The position numbers and the translations under genes were made by a program. Source: Prostheceraeus crozeri (taxonomy: Eukaryota > Platyhelminthes > Polycladida > Euryleptidae). From it: 64,000 bases of DNA. The DNA lies in the NCBI GenBank assembly GCA_907163375.1, contig CAJQUW010005319.1, forward strand, positions 1-64,000. Direction: 5' to 3'. Positions 35,907 through 46,000 of this stretch are shown in pieces. The notes below the pieces were generated by a model, which was not told where the DNA came from, did no database searches, and worked only from the letters and a program-made list of their open reading frames with translations. Within the stretch, counting starts at the first letter, position 1. The number at the start of each line of letters is the position of its first letter.

Positions 35907-35966
35907 AGGATGTTCACTAGTACTAACTAATAACATTAACACTTTCACTTAATGTTGTTGCGCTGC

Positions 35967-36344
35967 TTACTGTTGCTCTGCTTGCTGTTGCGCTGCTTGT
36001 TCTTCGTTAATTTGATTCATAACTTGTTCATAAGTTGGCGGCCCTGTTGTATCGACGTTGTTCGATGATATTGTTGCTTGTTCAATAATTTATTCGTCCC
36101 GTTCTTGTGATAAGGTTCTATTTAAAGAAAATATTACTGTCTGCCGTTGTTCAATTAAGTTTAATATTTTCTTATCAATTGTATAATTGATGTGCGAGTC
36201 TCCGATATATTCAAAAATTCTTCTCATAACCAAGTGTAAGTATATTTTACTTCGTGCTTGCAGATGTATGATTTCCCTTGTTGACTTCTGAATTCTTCTC
36301 CGCTTTATCTTCAATCGAACAGATCTTTCAGTAGATCCAACCAT
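35967..36344 (-). pseudogene. Basic protein with a PPTY motif, one in-frame stop
   Basis: From the ATG at 36344 the frame encodes a basic N-terminus (RLKIKRRRIQK), a helical middle and an in-frame TAA near 36090. It then continues in the same frame to GPPTYEQVMNQI and a Q/A-rich tail ending at 35967-35969. PPxY motifs recruit WW-domain ubiquitin ligases and are found in adenovirus minor capsid proteins. This may be an accessory virion protein; copy D has a different gene here. Confidence 0.45.
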
Positions 36345-36905
36345 TGTGATGATAAAATTTAAACTAAGATTGTAATGTGTCACGTTTTATGAATTGTGTG
36401 TGTTTAAATAGCAAGTGAAAATTATGAATGGCGATCTAAGCAAAGCGGCATTGTAGGTGAAAAAAGTTTGCTTGACAACATACGGGTATGACATGACGCG
36501 TATGATTAAATGTACTTGAATGACAATGGGGAAATTGCACCGCATTGTAAATCATTTCATCGGCCAAAATGCGAGCCAGATTACCGACCAAAACCAGATA
36601 AGTTGCGGTTTTGGTTCGACAGTCGGTCTCGACTATCGATACTGCGATATTGTATTGAATGATTGCTATAACAACAGAATATTCCCTCAAAGCAGAGAAT
36701 GAATTAATAGATTGCTTTTATGTTATTAACGCTATGTTATGAATGCACAACCCGTATAATCCCCTAAAACAATCATGCGGTTTGAGAAATGTGGTAACAG
36801 ATGTTGCTATTGTCTTAATACAGATAAAACAAACAATATCCTCTTAATGAGAGTTCATAAAAATAAAATGGAACATTGTTAAACAAGACATTTTATTCCA
36901 TTTAA
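36345..36905. other. No gene seen
   Basis: AT-rich spacer; the ORFs on both strands here look fortuitous. Confidence 0.5.
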
Positions 36906-36906
36906 A

Positions 36907-37045
36907 ATGAGTAACATTTGAGACTTCCTAAAAAATATACGGCAAACAAACTACGTCAAATTTCGATTTAAATGAGATTGCTAATCAATTGGGAATAAAG
37001 AATTTTCACATATTGATGAGAAATGAATTACTATTGATAAAAGAT
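36907..37045 (+). pseudogene. Truncated extra copy of the protease 5' end
   Basis: Starts with the same AAAATGAGTAACAT as the protease at 37226 and is alignable for about 45 codons through NQLGIKNFH, but has stops from codon 5 on. It is a partial tandem duplication of the protease gene. Confidence 0.8.
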
Positions 37046-37225
37046 GTGCGAAATACTAACTCTACTAATACAATGTAACAATGTAACGTTTTAATTTAGA
37101 TTAAATTAAATCATTTCAAAATCGAATAAGTAGTAAGGAAAGTCATCATTAAAGAACAGCTTTAAATCAATATCCCCTCCCTTCTGACTTCTAGGGGTCC
37201 CATTAAGAAATTTTTTTATTATAAA

Positions 37226-37684
37226 ATGAGCAACATAAATGAGTTTTTGAAATTATATGGAACACAAACAACAACGAATTTCGATTTAAAGAAAATCGCA
37301 AATCAATTGGGAATAAAGAATTTTCATGTTCTAATGAGAGACGAATTACAATTGATCAAAAATAAGCCAACAATAACTATAAATTTCATAACAAATCTTC
37401 ATACGTCAGATGAAAAAGGAATACATTGGTCTGCAGGTATCTTTAATAAAAATCGAGATAATTACTAGTTCGACCGCCCGGAGGCTGAGAACTATTGGTT
37501 CGACTCTTATGGACTTCCACCTACAAACGAAGTAAAAAAATTACTTGGCAATGGAATTTATAATACATTTCAAATTCAAAAACCGGGAACTACTTATTGT
37601 GGTCAATTATGTCTTTATGTTTTATTTAAATTACAGGAAGGAGTACCATTTCTAGATATTATGTTAGAATTGAACGAACCGTAG
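37226..37684 (+). pseudogene. Adenain-type protease with an inserted stop (copy B)
   Basis: Homologue of the intact protease at 58253. The catalytic His (IHWSAG), Asp (FDSYGLPP) and Cys (YCGQLCLYVLF) are all present. After codon 80 about 30 bases are inserted, starting with TAG (37466-37468), and the frame then continues in phase to the natural stop at 37682. The extra segment is bounded by the direct repeat TTCGAC. The stop codon lies in the loop of a GAACC-GTA-GGTTC hairpin. Confidence 0.88.
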
Positions 37685-37728
37685 GTTCTATGGCTACGCG
37701 CTACGCCTAACAAGGGAATTTAATTCCC
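37676..37728. repeat. Hairpins at the protease stop codon (copy B)
   Basis: GAACC-GTA-GGTTC (37676-37688) has the TAG stop across its loop and right arm. A second hairpin GGGAAT-TTA-ATTCCC is at 37714-37728. The first is shared with copy D (58667-58679); the second and the GCGCTACGCC between are only in B. Confidence 0.85.
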
Positions 37729-37764
37729 GAAAAACGTTAGTTCCAATAATAATGATAATGATAA

Positions 37765-39078
37765 TTAAAAATCAGTTCGTTGTAATTCATTTTGATAAAA
37801 TCGGCCTCCGATATTTTCGTCATCTAAATCTTTGATTTCGTAAGTAATCGGATAAGTTTGATTAATTTTACAAACTTCAAATATCTCTTTCGTCCAGTAT
37901 CCGACGAACCCCTTTTCAAATTTATTCTTATATTTAAATATTGTAACTCTATCTCTGATTTTAAATTTCGGCTTAAGTTTCTTCAAATTCGGATTACTCT
38001 CATTCGAATAATTATTTTCGAATATTTTCTTTCGTATTAAATCAGGGTCGTCAGAAGCATTCTTTGGGGTTTCTTCAATACCAGAATGAACTTTATTATT
38101 GTACTCTTCTACAATTCCTGGTAATATCTTCAACCATTTCTGATTTCTTTGCTCAGTAAATTTCTTGAATAATTTATTTTTTAACGTCCGATTGAATCTT
38201 TCTATCACTACGGCCTTCCCTGCATTTTCAGTTGAATAAACAGTTTCAAATAGTGGTTGAACGTTTCGGTTATAAAATTCCGACCCTTTATCAACAAACA
38301 ATTTCCTTGGCTTTCTATTACTTTCTTTAAAGATTTCTTCAAACGAATATTTAACTGATAGACCACTTTTGTTTTTTAAAGGCTTTACCCAAGCGTATCG
38401 TGTATATAAATCTATAACGGTCAATGCGTATTTGTAGTCCCTTTCATTCGGCATATGAATAAGATCAGCACTCCAAATATCATCTTTATTAAATACTTTT
38501 ACTTTCAATAAATATCTAGGCCTTCTATATTCTTTGTGGATTTCGGACGCGTAGGTTCGAGCGTTGCTCTCAGACAGCTTTGCTGTCGTTTCATTTGCTG
38601 ACGGATCAATACCCTGACCGAATAATATTTCAGCTTGTAAAGATTTCTTAACAAACATTCTTTCAATTCTTTCCTTAAAGGAAGGATTCTGAATACTATC
38701 TAATTCTTGTATCATTTTCTTATCTGCTTCATGTCGAGAACTTAGGTCATGATTTCGGTAAGCTAAATCATGTCTGTAGGCGGCGGCGTCTACTCTGTTT
38801 ATTGGTTCTTCACCTGGTTTTGGATTATTATTTTCATCTAGTCTTATATCTAATCGAGTTCCTGGACCGGTATATGAATGACCAGGAAGATGTTTTTCTT
38901 TCGAATATTTACTCCAAATAAAGCCAGGAAAGTTTTCTAATGTTTTTTGTATGTCGGTACCTTCATAAATTTTACAATTTGAGTTTTTATTTTTGTTTAA
39001 TAGATAATTTAATAAATCTAAATTAGCAATTTTTAATTTAATTAAATTTTCGGAATTTGTGGAATTTGCGGAATCCAT
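37765..39078 (-). CDS. Phospholipase A2-integrase fusion (copy B)
   Basis: Intact 437-aa ORF with two domains. Residues about 50-125 form a parvovirus VP1-type phospholipase A2 domain, used by virions to breach endosomes: a GHSYTGPGTRLD calcium loop and the HDLAYR catalytic motif (about 108). Residues about 195-420 are a retrovirus-like DDE integrase: SADLIHM (D), KLFVDKGSEFYN (D), VIERFNRTLKNK (E), then a chromo/SH3-like tail (FKIRDRVTIFKYK). The domains are joined by a stretch encoded by two hairpins (38559-38587). The ATG follows TTTAAAA. Whether it was always one gene is uncertain. Confidence 0.9.
   Translation of the reverse strand: MDSANSTNSENLIKLKIANLDLLNYLLNKNKNSNCKIYEGTDIQKTLENFPGFIWSKYSKEKHLPGHSYTGPGTRLDIRLDENNNPKPGEEPINRVDAAAYRHDLAYRNHDLSSRHEADKKMIQELDSIQNPSFKERIERMFVKKSLQAEILFGQGIDPSANETTAKLSESNARTYASEIHKEYRRPRYLLKVKVFNKDDIWSADLIHMPNERDYKYALTVIDLYTRYAWVKPLKNKSGLSVKYSFEEIFKESNRKPRKLFVDKGSEFYNRNVQPLFETVYSTENAGKAVVIERFNRTLKNKLFKKFTEQRNQKWLKILPGIVEEYNNKVHSGIEETPKNASDDPDLIRKKIFENNYSNESNPNLKKLKPKFKIRDRVTIFKYKNKFEKGFVGYWTKEIFEVCKINQTYPITYEIKDLDDENIGGRFYQNELQRTDF
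38559..38587. repeat. Double hairpin at the PLA2-integrase junction (copy B)
   Basis: GAGC-GTT-GCTC (38559-38569) and GACAGC-TTT-GCTGTC (38573-38587), in phase with the gene. The same pair is in copy D (59547-59575). Confidence 0.85.
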
Positions 39079-39127
39079 TTTTAAAGATAAAAAAATTTTA
39101 AAAGATAAAATAAAAGTTTTACCGAAT

Positions 39128-39142
39128 CGGACTAAAGGTCCT
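39128..39142. repeat. Imperfect hairpin after the 161-aa gene (copy B)
   Basis: CGGACTAAAGGTCCTG is a version of GGACC-AAA-GGTCC with one mismatch, just beyond the stop at 39150. Copy D has a longer, perfect form. Confidence 0.65.
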
Positions 39143-39149
39143 GGGGTTA

Positions 39150-39635
39150 TTACCTTATCATACTAGGACTTAGATATATTCCAGAACCATCTTTAGTTTC
39201 CTTAATTTCAATTAAATCATCAACATTGTGGAGAATATTTCTAAGAACACGTTTTCCTTCATCAACTAATTTTAATTTACTAATAAAATTATCTACTACT
39301 CCGTCTCCCTCAGCAAATTTCTCTAACTCTCTATTATGACGTTTTTGTTCTTCTAATGCTGCCTTCTCTGATTTATTTTTATTTACTGCTTGGACAATAC
39401 CAGCTGTTCCACCTGCAACACTTCCTCCTGCTGCTATGCCACCTATTATTAGTGGAATTAATGGGAGAATCCCGCCATTCTTTTCTTCTTGTAATTGAAT
39501 ATTCTCTATCATTGGTTTACTTATGTAATACTTTTTTTTGTTAATCGTAATAGTTTTAGGGGTATTTTTGTCAACAATATTACGTAATTTTAATTCAACA
39601 GTTTTATTATTATTATTACTTTTCGCTTGCGACAT
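39150..39635 (-). CDS. Small hydrophobic virion-type protein (copy B)
   Basis: Intact 161 aa. The N-terminus is basic, the middle hydrophobic and glycine-rich (GGILPLIPLIIGGIAAGG, residues about 54-71), and the C-terminus is helical and ends GSGIYLSPSMIR. The layout is like the pX/pVI-type membrane-active minor virion proteins reported for adintoviruses and adenoviruses. The copy D homologue (60148-60633) is also intact and nearly identical. The ATG follows TATTAAAA. Confidence 0.75.
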   Translation of the reverse strand: MSQAKSNNNNKTVELKLRNIVDKNTPKTITINKKKYYISKPMIENIQLQEEKNGGILPLIPLIIGGIAAGGSVAGGTAGIVQAVNKNKSEKAALEEQKRHNRELEKFAEGDGVVDNFISKLKLVDEGKRVLRNILHNVDDLIEIKETKDGSGIYLSPSMIR

Positions 39636-39659
39636 TTTTAATAAAAAAATTTTAAGTCA

Positions 39660-39795
39660 CGAAAAATTTTAATCTATTCTAGTTATGAAAAGTTTTAAGT
39701 TACGAAAAATTTTAATCTATTCTAGTTATGAAAAATTCTTAAGTTACCAAAATTTTTAAGTTAACAAAAATTTTAATCTATTCTAGTTATGAAAA
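39660..39795. repeat. AT-rich tandem repeat in a spacer (copy B)
   Basis: TTTTAATCTATTCTAGTTATGAAAA occurs three times with a changing AAGTTACC linker, between the capsid and the 161-aa genes. Copy D has two copies. Confidence 0.8.
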
Positions 39796-39802
39796 AAAAT
39801 TA

Positions 39803-41150
39803 TTAATTAATCCTAGCCATCTTTCCATTAAGAATTTCAATAGAATATTTTACATCTTCTAGCAATAAACCATAAGCCATCAATGAAGTTGTAGAATCTT
39901 TTTTTTCAATATTAATTGTTACATCACAACCAGTCTTGATAATATCTTCAGATTGTGCACTTAAATCGAAACAGAAAACAGGATATAAATGTCTCCAATC
40001 TCCAGGAGTTAATTGTGGTTCAACTCCAAATTCTATACAAAGATTTCTATAAGCATCATATCCTTCCATAAATTGATTATTGGTATCATTGAATCTTAAT
40101 GGATCAATTGGATATCGGGTTTGATTTAAAGCAACTTGTAAACTTCGAATTGTGTTAATATGGAAAAGATTATTGTTCTTATCAAAACTTGGAGAATCAT
40201 TTCTTTGAAAAGTTAGTAATAAATATCTTGGAGTATTCGAAGTTCTAGTAAAATGCCAGTTAAATCTTTGTTCAGTAAAAGTTTCAGAACTAGCAGTACG
40301 CTTTAGAAAATTTACTGGAATTGGTTTGTTAGTATTTAATCTTTTTGCAATAGCTAATTCGACCTCTAAACTAGGAGAAATATGCTTTATCCACCATTCA
40401 AGTCTATCAATTTTTAAATATGCTTATTTTCCAGTCTTGCCAAAAAATATTAATTCATTATTTGCTTAATGAATTATTTGCTTGATGAATTATTAATTTA
40501 AATTTTAATTGATATGATATTTTGTCATAATCTAAATATCCGAATAATGGAGACAATGACCAATTTACTGTCTCTTTACTTTTCTTGTTAAATTCACGTT
40601 CTTCTTTATATGCACTGTTGTTTGTTTTATTTAAATGATTTGCAACATTTTCTACATCTTTCGCAATTCCTGCTGCATCTGTTCCAGCGTGAGATAAATC
40701 ATCTACAATTATACCATCATTAGTATCAGGAAACCAACCTTCGATTTCGTGCTTTTTATTATTTTCACCAATTGTTACAAATCTAAGCATTGTATCAATT
40801 ACACCTGGAGAATCACTTATTGTTTCTATATTTTGAGTTGCAACATCTAAACGCATTTGTGTAAATAATCTTGGAAAAAAATTATTCTCTAATGCAATAT
40901 TATCGCTATCTGGTAATGGTGTTGTAAAATTAGGATCACTATATAAAGAATATTCACAGTGTAAAAACGAATCAGGTAAATATAAATAACTCTGCTGATT
41001 ATCAACTTCAAAAATTAAATCACCTCCAGTATTTACTCTACTGGAAGATCCGGGATTCATAGCAATTCTAATATAGTCATTCTTTTTTTGATTATAACTG
41101 ACGAACGGAGGATCGTCTAATCTAAATTTATTTTCGATAAGCGAAGACAT
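39803..41150 (-). pseudogene. Family 1 major capsid protein (copy B), frameshifted
   Basis: Hexon-like double-jelly-roll capsid protein of about 450 aa, different from the family 2 capsid. The N-terminal part (41150-40458) includes GSSSRVNTGGDLIFEV, NFFPRLFTQMRLDVATQN and SLSPLFGYLDYDKISYQL. The C-terminal part (to 39803) includes FNWHFTRTSNTPRYLLLTF and HLYPVFCFDLSAQSED, a typical penultimate strand region. The frame is broken between 40500 and 40430, near a short AT-rich duplication. ATG after TTTTTAAAA. Confidence 0.85.
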
Positions 41151-41282
41151 TTTTAAAAAAATAATTTGACTTTTTTGTTTTTCTCACAGACAGAAAAAAT
41201 TTTTACTAAAATATAATTTTAGAATTTTACCAAAAAAATTATTAAAAAAATTTACTAAAAAAAATTTTACTAAAATATAATT

Positions 41283-41767
41283 TTAGAATTTTGCTTGACC
41301 ATTGCCTCTTATTTCTTCAATTGAACGTTTTATGGCTACGCCTGTTTTCTTCCCCTTTTTACTATCAGACGGAGCTCCGCTCCTCAAGGTTTCACCCCCT
41401 ACAGCTATGTTAGCAATTTTGTTTTTTGTTTCCTCTGAAAGTTTTTTTAATTTTTTAGTTCTTCAGAATCATTCTTAAGTTTACGAATAGTTTCTAGTTG
41501 TTTTAATTCGTTTTGAGACTTGACAGCATTTGATATTGCACTAGCTGTACTACCTATAGCAGCTGCTCCTTTGGCAGCAGATGTAATCAAATCTTTATTA
41601 TTTTTAATTAAGTTAACGATACTTCCAATACCAGAAAAGATACCAGCCCCTCCTTTTTGAATTGTTTCTACACTGTCATAATGGTAAACAGATTTCATAG
41701 TTGGTTCATGAGCAATTTTTTGATTTGAAGCAAAATGTTTAAGATTGTGTTTATAAATTATAGGCAT
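41283..41767 (-). pseudogene. Second small hydrophobic virion-type protein (copy B), frameshifted
   Basis: The N-terminus YKHNLKHFASNQKIAHEP is followed by GGAGIFSGIGSIVNLI and an alanine-rich helix (AAKGAAAIGSTASAI), then a charged coiled coil. A one-base loss near 41450 shifts the frame; the tail can be read to 41283. The hairpin GGAGC-TCC-GCTCC lies in the tail. It is a candidate minor virion protein; no family name is certain. Confidence 0.65.
41371..41383. repeat. Hairpin GGAGC-TCC-GCTCC (copy B)
   Basis: Perfect 5-bp stem, within the C-terminal coding part of the second hydrophobic protein. Copy D has GGAGC-TCT-GCTCC at 62474-62486. Confidence 0.8.
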
Positions 41768-41855
41768 TTTTTATGATTAAATTTGACTTTTGGGAAAAAA
41801 TATTTACGTTAATATTTGCGCTAAGATTTACGTTTATGATAAGGCAATAACCTGA

Positions 41856-41868
41856 GGACCTTTGGTCC
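41856..41868. repeat. Hairpin GGACC-TTT-GGTCC just after the fibre-like gene (copy B)
   Basis: Lies two bases beyond the stop codon (41871-41873). The same hairpin is at 62979-62991 in copy D, again two bases beyond the stop. Confidence 0.85.
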
Positions 41869-41870
41869 GA

Positions 41871-42757
41871 TCAAGATTTACGTTTGTGAATGGACAACAA
41901 CTTCGAGATAACTTTATTAATTGCCTGTTGCACTTTATCTATTGCGTCAAGTAGCGTATGATGTACTTTAATTTCTTTTCTATTAACTTGCATTTTCTGC
42001 TGATTAATCTTCAATGCCGTTTTAAGTGCATTTAACTTAATTTTAAGAACATCTAATTGTCTTTTAACAGAATCTAACTGTTCTTTATTTTCTTAAGAGT
42101 TTTCTTGTAAATTTTTCTTTAATTCATTTTCTAAATTGATTTTAAGATTTTTCATTTTATCAACTTTTTCATTAAGTGAGTTTACTTCATTTATTATTCT
42201 ATTCATCTTTTTCATTTGTTGAGTAATTTTAGAGCTTAATTCATCAACACTTTTTTGGAATGTAGTTTGTAACTGCTTTAATTTTTTTAAATTCTTTCAG
42301 GAAGTTTTTCTATTTCATCTTCTAATTGTTCTTTTAACATTTGTATCTGATGTTTATTTTTAATGACTGCAGATTTTAAATTTATAGAAAGTAATATTAA
42401 AATTTTTGATTGTTCTGAAATCTTTTTAAAAAGTTTTGCTATATCTGCTTCTAGCTCTCTATCCTTTTTATCAAGTTTTAATAATTTTTCGTTTAATGAT
42501 TTGTCATTAAGTTTAAGCAACTTTAATTCATTCATCAGTGGAACCAAAACATCGTTTATATATTTTTCTTTGAAGTCATTGATTTGTGTATCAACATATT
42601 GTTTATTTGTTAACTCTGTATTTTGTTGCGGAATAATAGAAAGATGCAATGGACCAGATAAAACGTCTCCAGTTTTCATGATATAATTTTCTATTTCTAT
42701 TTCTGATTCACGATTATTCGGGATATATGCACCTCCACCAACATTTGGTAACATCAT
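41871..42757 (-). pseudogene. Fibre-like coiled-coil protein (copy B)
   Basis: The N-terminal domain has KTGDVLSGPLHLS (about residue 30) and NKQYVDTQI, the pattern found at the base of phage tail fibres and other trimeric attachment proteins. The remainder is a long coiled coil. The frame changes near 42290 and there is a TAA near 42093; the protein would otherwise be about 290 aa. A host-attachment fibre is a plausible role, inferred from the motif only. The ATG follows GTTAAAA. Confidence 0.65.
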
Positions 42758-42832
42758 TTTTTAACAATAAAAGAATGATTTTTTTTCTAATAAAAATAAA
42801 AAAATAAAATTTTTTCTAATAAAAATAAAAAA

Positions 42833-44197
42833 ATGGAAAATCCAAATTTAAAAAAATCATATTCGCCCGTTTCATCCTGTTCTTCTTATTCGACGAGATC
42901 AACGGGATTTGATAATAAATGTTTTGATGATAATAATAATAGTAATCCATGTTTAGATGTAAATCTTTTATTCGAATTACAAGCAGAAATATTTAGAGAA
43001 CAGACTAAAGGTTTACCTTCTATAGAAACTAATTATTGTATTTTTCCAGGTGATCCATTTATAAAATTTATGGAGATTGTAAGCAAATACAATGATGTAG
43101 CTTATGTTGAACTGAACAAAGAAAATATGCTAATCATTGGTCATAATAATGTTTATGGATTCATTAGAGCAGTTTTACCGATCAGTAATACTGAGTGGAT
43201 AGAAAATGAAATTATCAATTATATCAATATTAAAGAATTAGTTAAAAAATTAAAATCTTTTTCGAAAGAAAAAATAAGATTATTTGTTGATGAACAAAAT
43301 CAATACAACATTCATATCGAGAGTAAAAAACATAATGAAGAATTATTATGTCAAGTATATTATAGAGATACTATTTATAAACAAGAAACATTAGAAATGC
43401 CCCAAAGATATGATGATGATACATATATAGGATTATATTCAAATTTAAATATCAATTTATTAAAATCTTACATAAATGGGTTAGCTCAACAAGAAAAAAT
43501 TTATATGTGGACAACACCTTATACTATTAACAATGACCATAATCATAATCATAAAAATTTTAAAGTATCTTATAATAATGATTTTAAAGAATCTTATAAT
43601 AATAATGATGATAATATAGATGATGATGATAATGTAGATGATGATTCTGAAACATCTGAAAAAGGTGTGAATGGTAACAAAGATTATAAAAATATTAGTA
43701 ATTATAAAAATTTAAGTGAAGAAAAATTTATATCACAACATGATATTAATACTACATATAATCAAAATTTATCTAAATTTCATTTTCTTACAATTGAAAA
43801 TAATAATGATGGAATAGTTGAAGATACTGTTAGACAACTATGTGTCGGGTCTACAAAATTTAAATTAGGATTTACATCTAATCAATTTAAAATTTTATCA
43901 TCTTTAATAAAAACTAAAAGTGATTCAGATTATGGTGGTGTTATTAAATTTTCCAAAAGAGATCAAAGACCAATATTTTTCTCTATTATATTATTATCAG
44001 ATAAAAAATGTAATTTAGAGTTAGATATTCCAATAAGAGAATGGTATCCAATCCCAAAAAGTGTAATTTATGATGCTGAAGAATCAATTTATGATGATGA
44101 TGATGAAGAATCAATTGATGATGATGATGAAGAATCAATAGTTAGTGAAAATAAATTTAAATTATCTTTTGATAAAACGTTATATGATAAAACTTAA
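42833..44197 (+). CDS. Acidic two-domain protein, possibly clamp-like (copy B)
   Basis: Intact 454 aa. Residues 70-230 (PFIKFMEIVSKYNDVAYVEL, NIKELVKKLKSFSKEKIRLFV) and 325-400 (KFKLGFTSNQFKILSSLI) have the strand-helix alternation of sliding-clamp (PCNA/UL42-like) domains. Between them is a low-complexity N/D/H-rich linker and at the end two DDDDEES repeats. It lies upstream of and parallel to DNA polymerase, which would suit a processivity factor. No signature motif proves it, so function is unassigned. Copy D begins the same gene at 63955. Confidence 0.6.
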   Translation: MENPNLKKSYSPVSSCSSYSTRSTGFDNKCFDDNNNSNPCLDVNLLFELQAEIFREQTKGLPSIETNYCIFPGDPFIKFMEIVSKYNDVAYVELNKENMLIIGHNNVYGFIRAVLPISNTEWIENEIINYINIKELVKKLKSFSKEKIRLFVDEQNQYNIHIESKKHNEELLCQVYYRDTIYKQETLEMPQRYDDDTYIGLYSNLNINLLKSYINGLAQQEKIYMWTTPYTINNDHNHNHKNFKVSYNNDFKESYNNNDDNIDDDDNVDDDSETSEKGVNGNKDYKNISNYKNLSEEKFISQHDINTTYNQNLSKFHFLTIENNNDGIVEDTVRQLCVGSTKFKLGFTSNQFKILSSLIKTKSDSDYGGVIKFSKRDQRPIFFSIILLSDKKCNLELDIPIREWYPIPKSVIYDAEESIYDDDDEESIDDDDEESIVSENKFKLSFDKTLYDKT

Positions 44198-44716
44198 TAT
44201 GATAAAACTTAATATTATAAAACATTATATGATAAAGAAAATAAAATAACTAAAGAACGTGAAATATATAATGATATATATTAACTCTCAAGTCCTTGAT
44301 ATTAGAATGTTTATATCTAAAATTAAAACACAATTTTTTTCTTTAAAAAATAAAAAAATGGAAAATACTAAGTTTTATTAAAACTTATGTAAAAAAAAGT
44401 TGCAAACAAAAAGAAGTTATCAATCTCATTTAAATAGTAAATTGCATTTACAAAAAGTAGAACGAGTTGATGAAGGAAATATATTAAAATTAAATAGTTA
44501 TAAAAACTACCTAGAAACATTGCCTACTGATATAAAAGTTAAAAAAATGTTTGATGATTATTCACATTCGGAATATAAAAAAGTTTTTAATAGTGAAGAT
44601 GAGACCCTACCAGATGGAAGATATTTATTTAGCGATACTGATGAATTTGATGAAGCTGAACGAACCGATGAAGCGGTAACAGATATAAAATATTTATTTA
44701 ATCAGTCTGTACATGG

Positions 44717-44747
44717 GACATCGGAGATGTCTTCCAGGGCTTCGCCC
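44717..44747. repeat. Double hairpin in the polymerase N-terminus (copy B)
   Basis: GACATC-GGA-GATGTC (44717-44731) and GGGC-TTC-GCCC (44737-44747), in phase with the reading frame. Nearly the same 35 bases occur in reverse orientation at 50811-50841 in an unrelated gene. Confidence 0.9.
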
Positions 44748-45589
44748 GTTGAACATAATGAAACCGATAAAAAATTTTCTGATATTCTAACCAACTTTTA
44801 TAATATATTTAAGAAATCTTTCAAATGTTATATGAATGTAGAAGTACTTTATACAAAAAATGGACCTGATGGAATTCCTGAAGAAATAATACAAGGACAT
44901 TTTACAAATTCACAAGAAATTCATAATGTAAATGATATACAACCCATATTTGAATCGATGATACTTAAATTAGAAAATTGTATAATTGAAGCCCAGTTAC
45001 GTGAATCTGGTTAAAGATTTGTTAAAATACTATCTAAGAAAATAGTAATTGATAAATATAAAAATAATACTGGTGGTAGTTATGTTCCTTTACCTTTTCG
45101 TTCTCCCACAAATAATCAACATAAAAAATGAAGATGATTATTGTTTTCTGTGGAGTATTATAGCACATTTACATCCCGCAGAATATCACAAAGAAAGACT
45201 AAGTCATTATGACAAAAAAGTATATATAAATGAGTTTGATCTCTCTGACGGCTTAGATGAATTTCCATATGATTATAATAGGTTAATAAAGTTTCATAAA
45301 AAGAATAAAAATTTAATAGAAGTAAATGTTTTTGAATTAAATGTGAATTATGTTTCTATTGGTAAAATTACACCACCTTACTCAGATTCAAAAAAATTTT
45401 ATTTGAATAATAAAAATTTATGTCAATCAGAAATAGTATATAATGATAGAGGAAATTACATGCATCATAATATTTTTTACCAAGGAAAAATAATGTGTAC
45501 TGAAAAATTTCAAATTGTGAAAACACTATCACCAATAATGATTAATCATAACAACCACAAAGGACGTAATTATAATTATAATTATGATT

Positions 45590-46000
45590 ACAATTATTCA
45601 TCTTTATCTTCAGAATATCAACAAAACTTAGAAAATTTAAATAAAAGTTTGCAAAAATGTAAAACAGATTATCAGCAAGAATTAAAAATGTTACTACAAG
45701 AATATCACCATAAATATCAAAATAAGATAGAAACAATTCAAAAATTAAATGAAGAAAATAATGAAGAAAATGAAGACAATAAAGAATTAAATAATGAAGT
45801 AAATGAAACCAATCAAAAAATAAATGAATGTTTAAACAAATGTCAACAACAATATAAATAACAATATGATAAAGAATATATTTATCAGCTACAAATATTA
45901 AATCAAAATTATCAACAGTCTGAAAAAGATTTACAAAGATATATCGACTTAACACATAAAATATATCAAGATAAATTTGAAAAACTAGAACAAACAAAAC
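45590..46000 (+). other. Coiled-coil insert in the polymerase N-terminal region
   Basis: About 130 residues rich in N, Q, E and K with heptad-like spacing lie between the DDYCFLWSI region and the zinc finger. The in-frame stop at 45859 falls in it. I do not know such an insert in other Polinton polymerases. Confidence 0.6.

Noticed and set aside
36436..36702. Two overlapping ORFs on opposite strands
   Set aside because: No motif, no counterpart in copy D, and no TTTAAAATG context.
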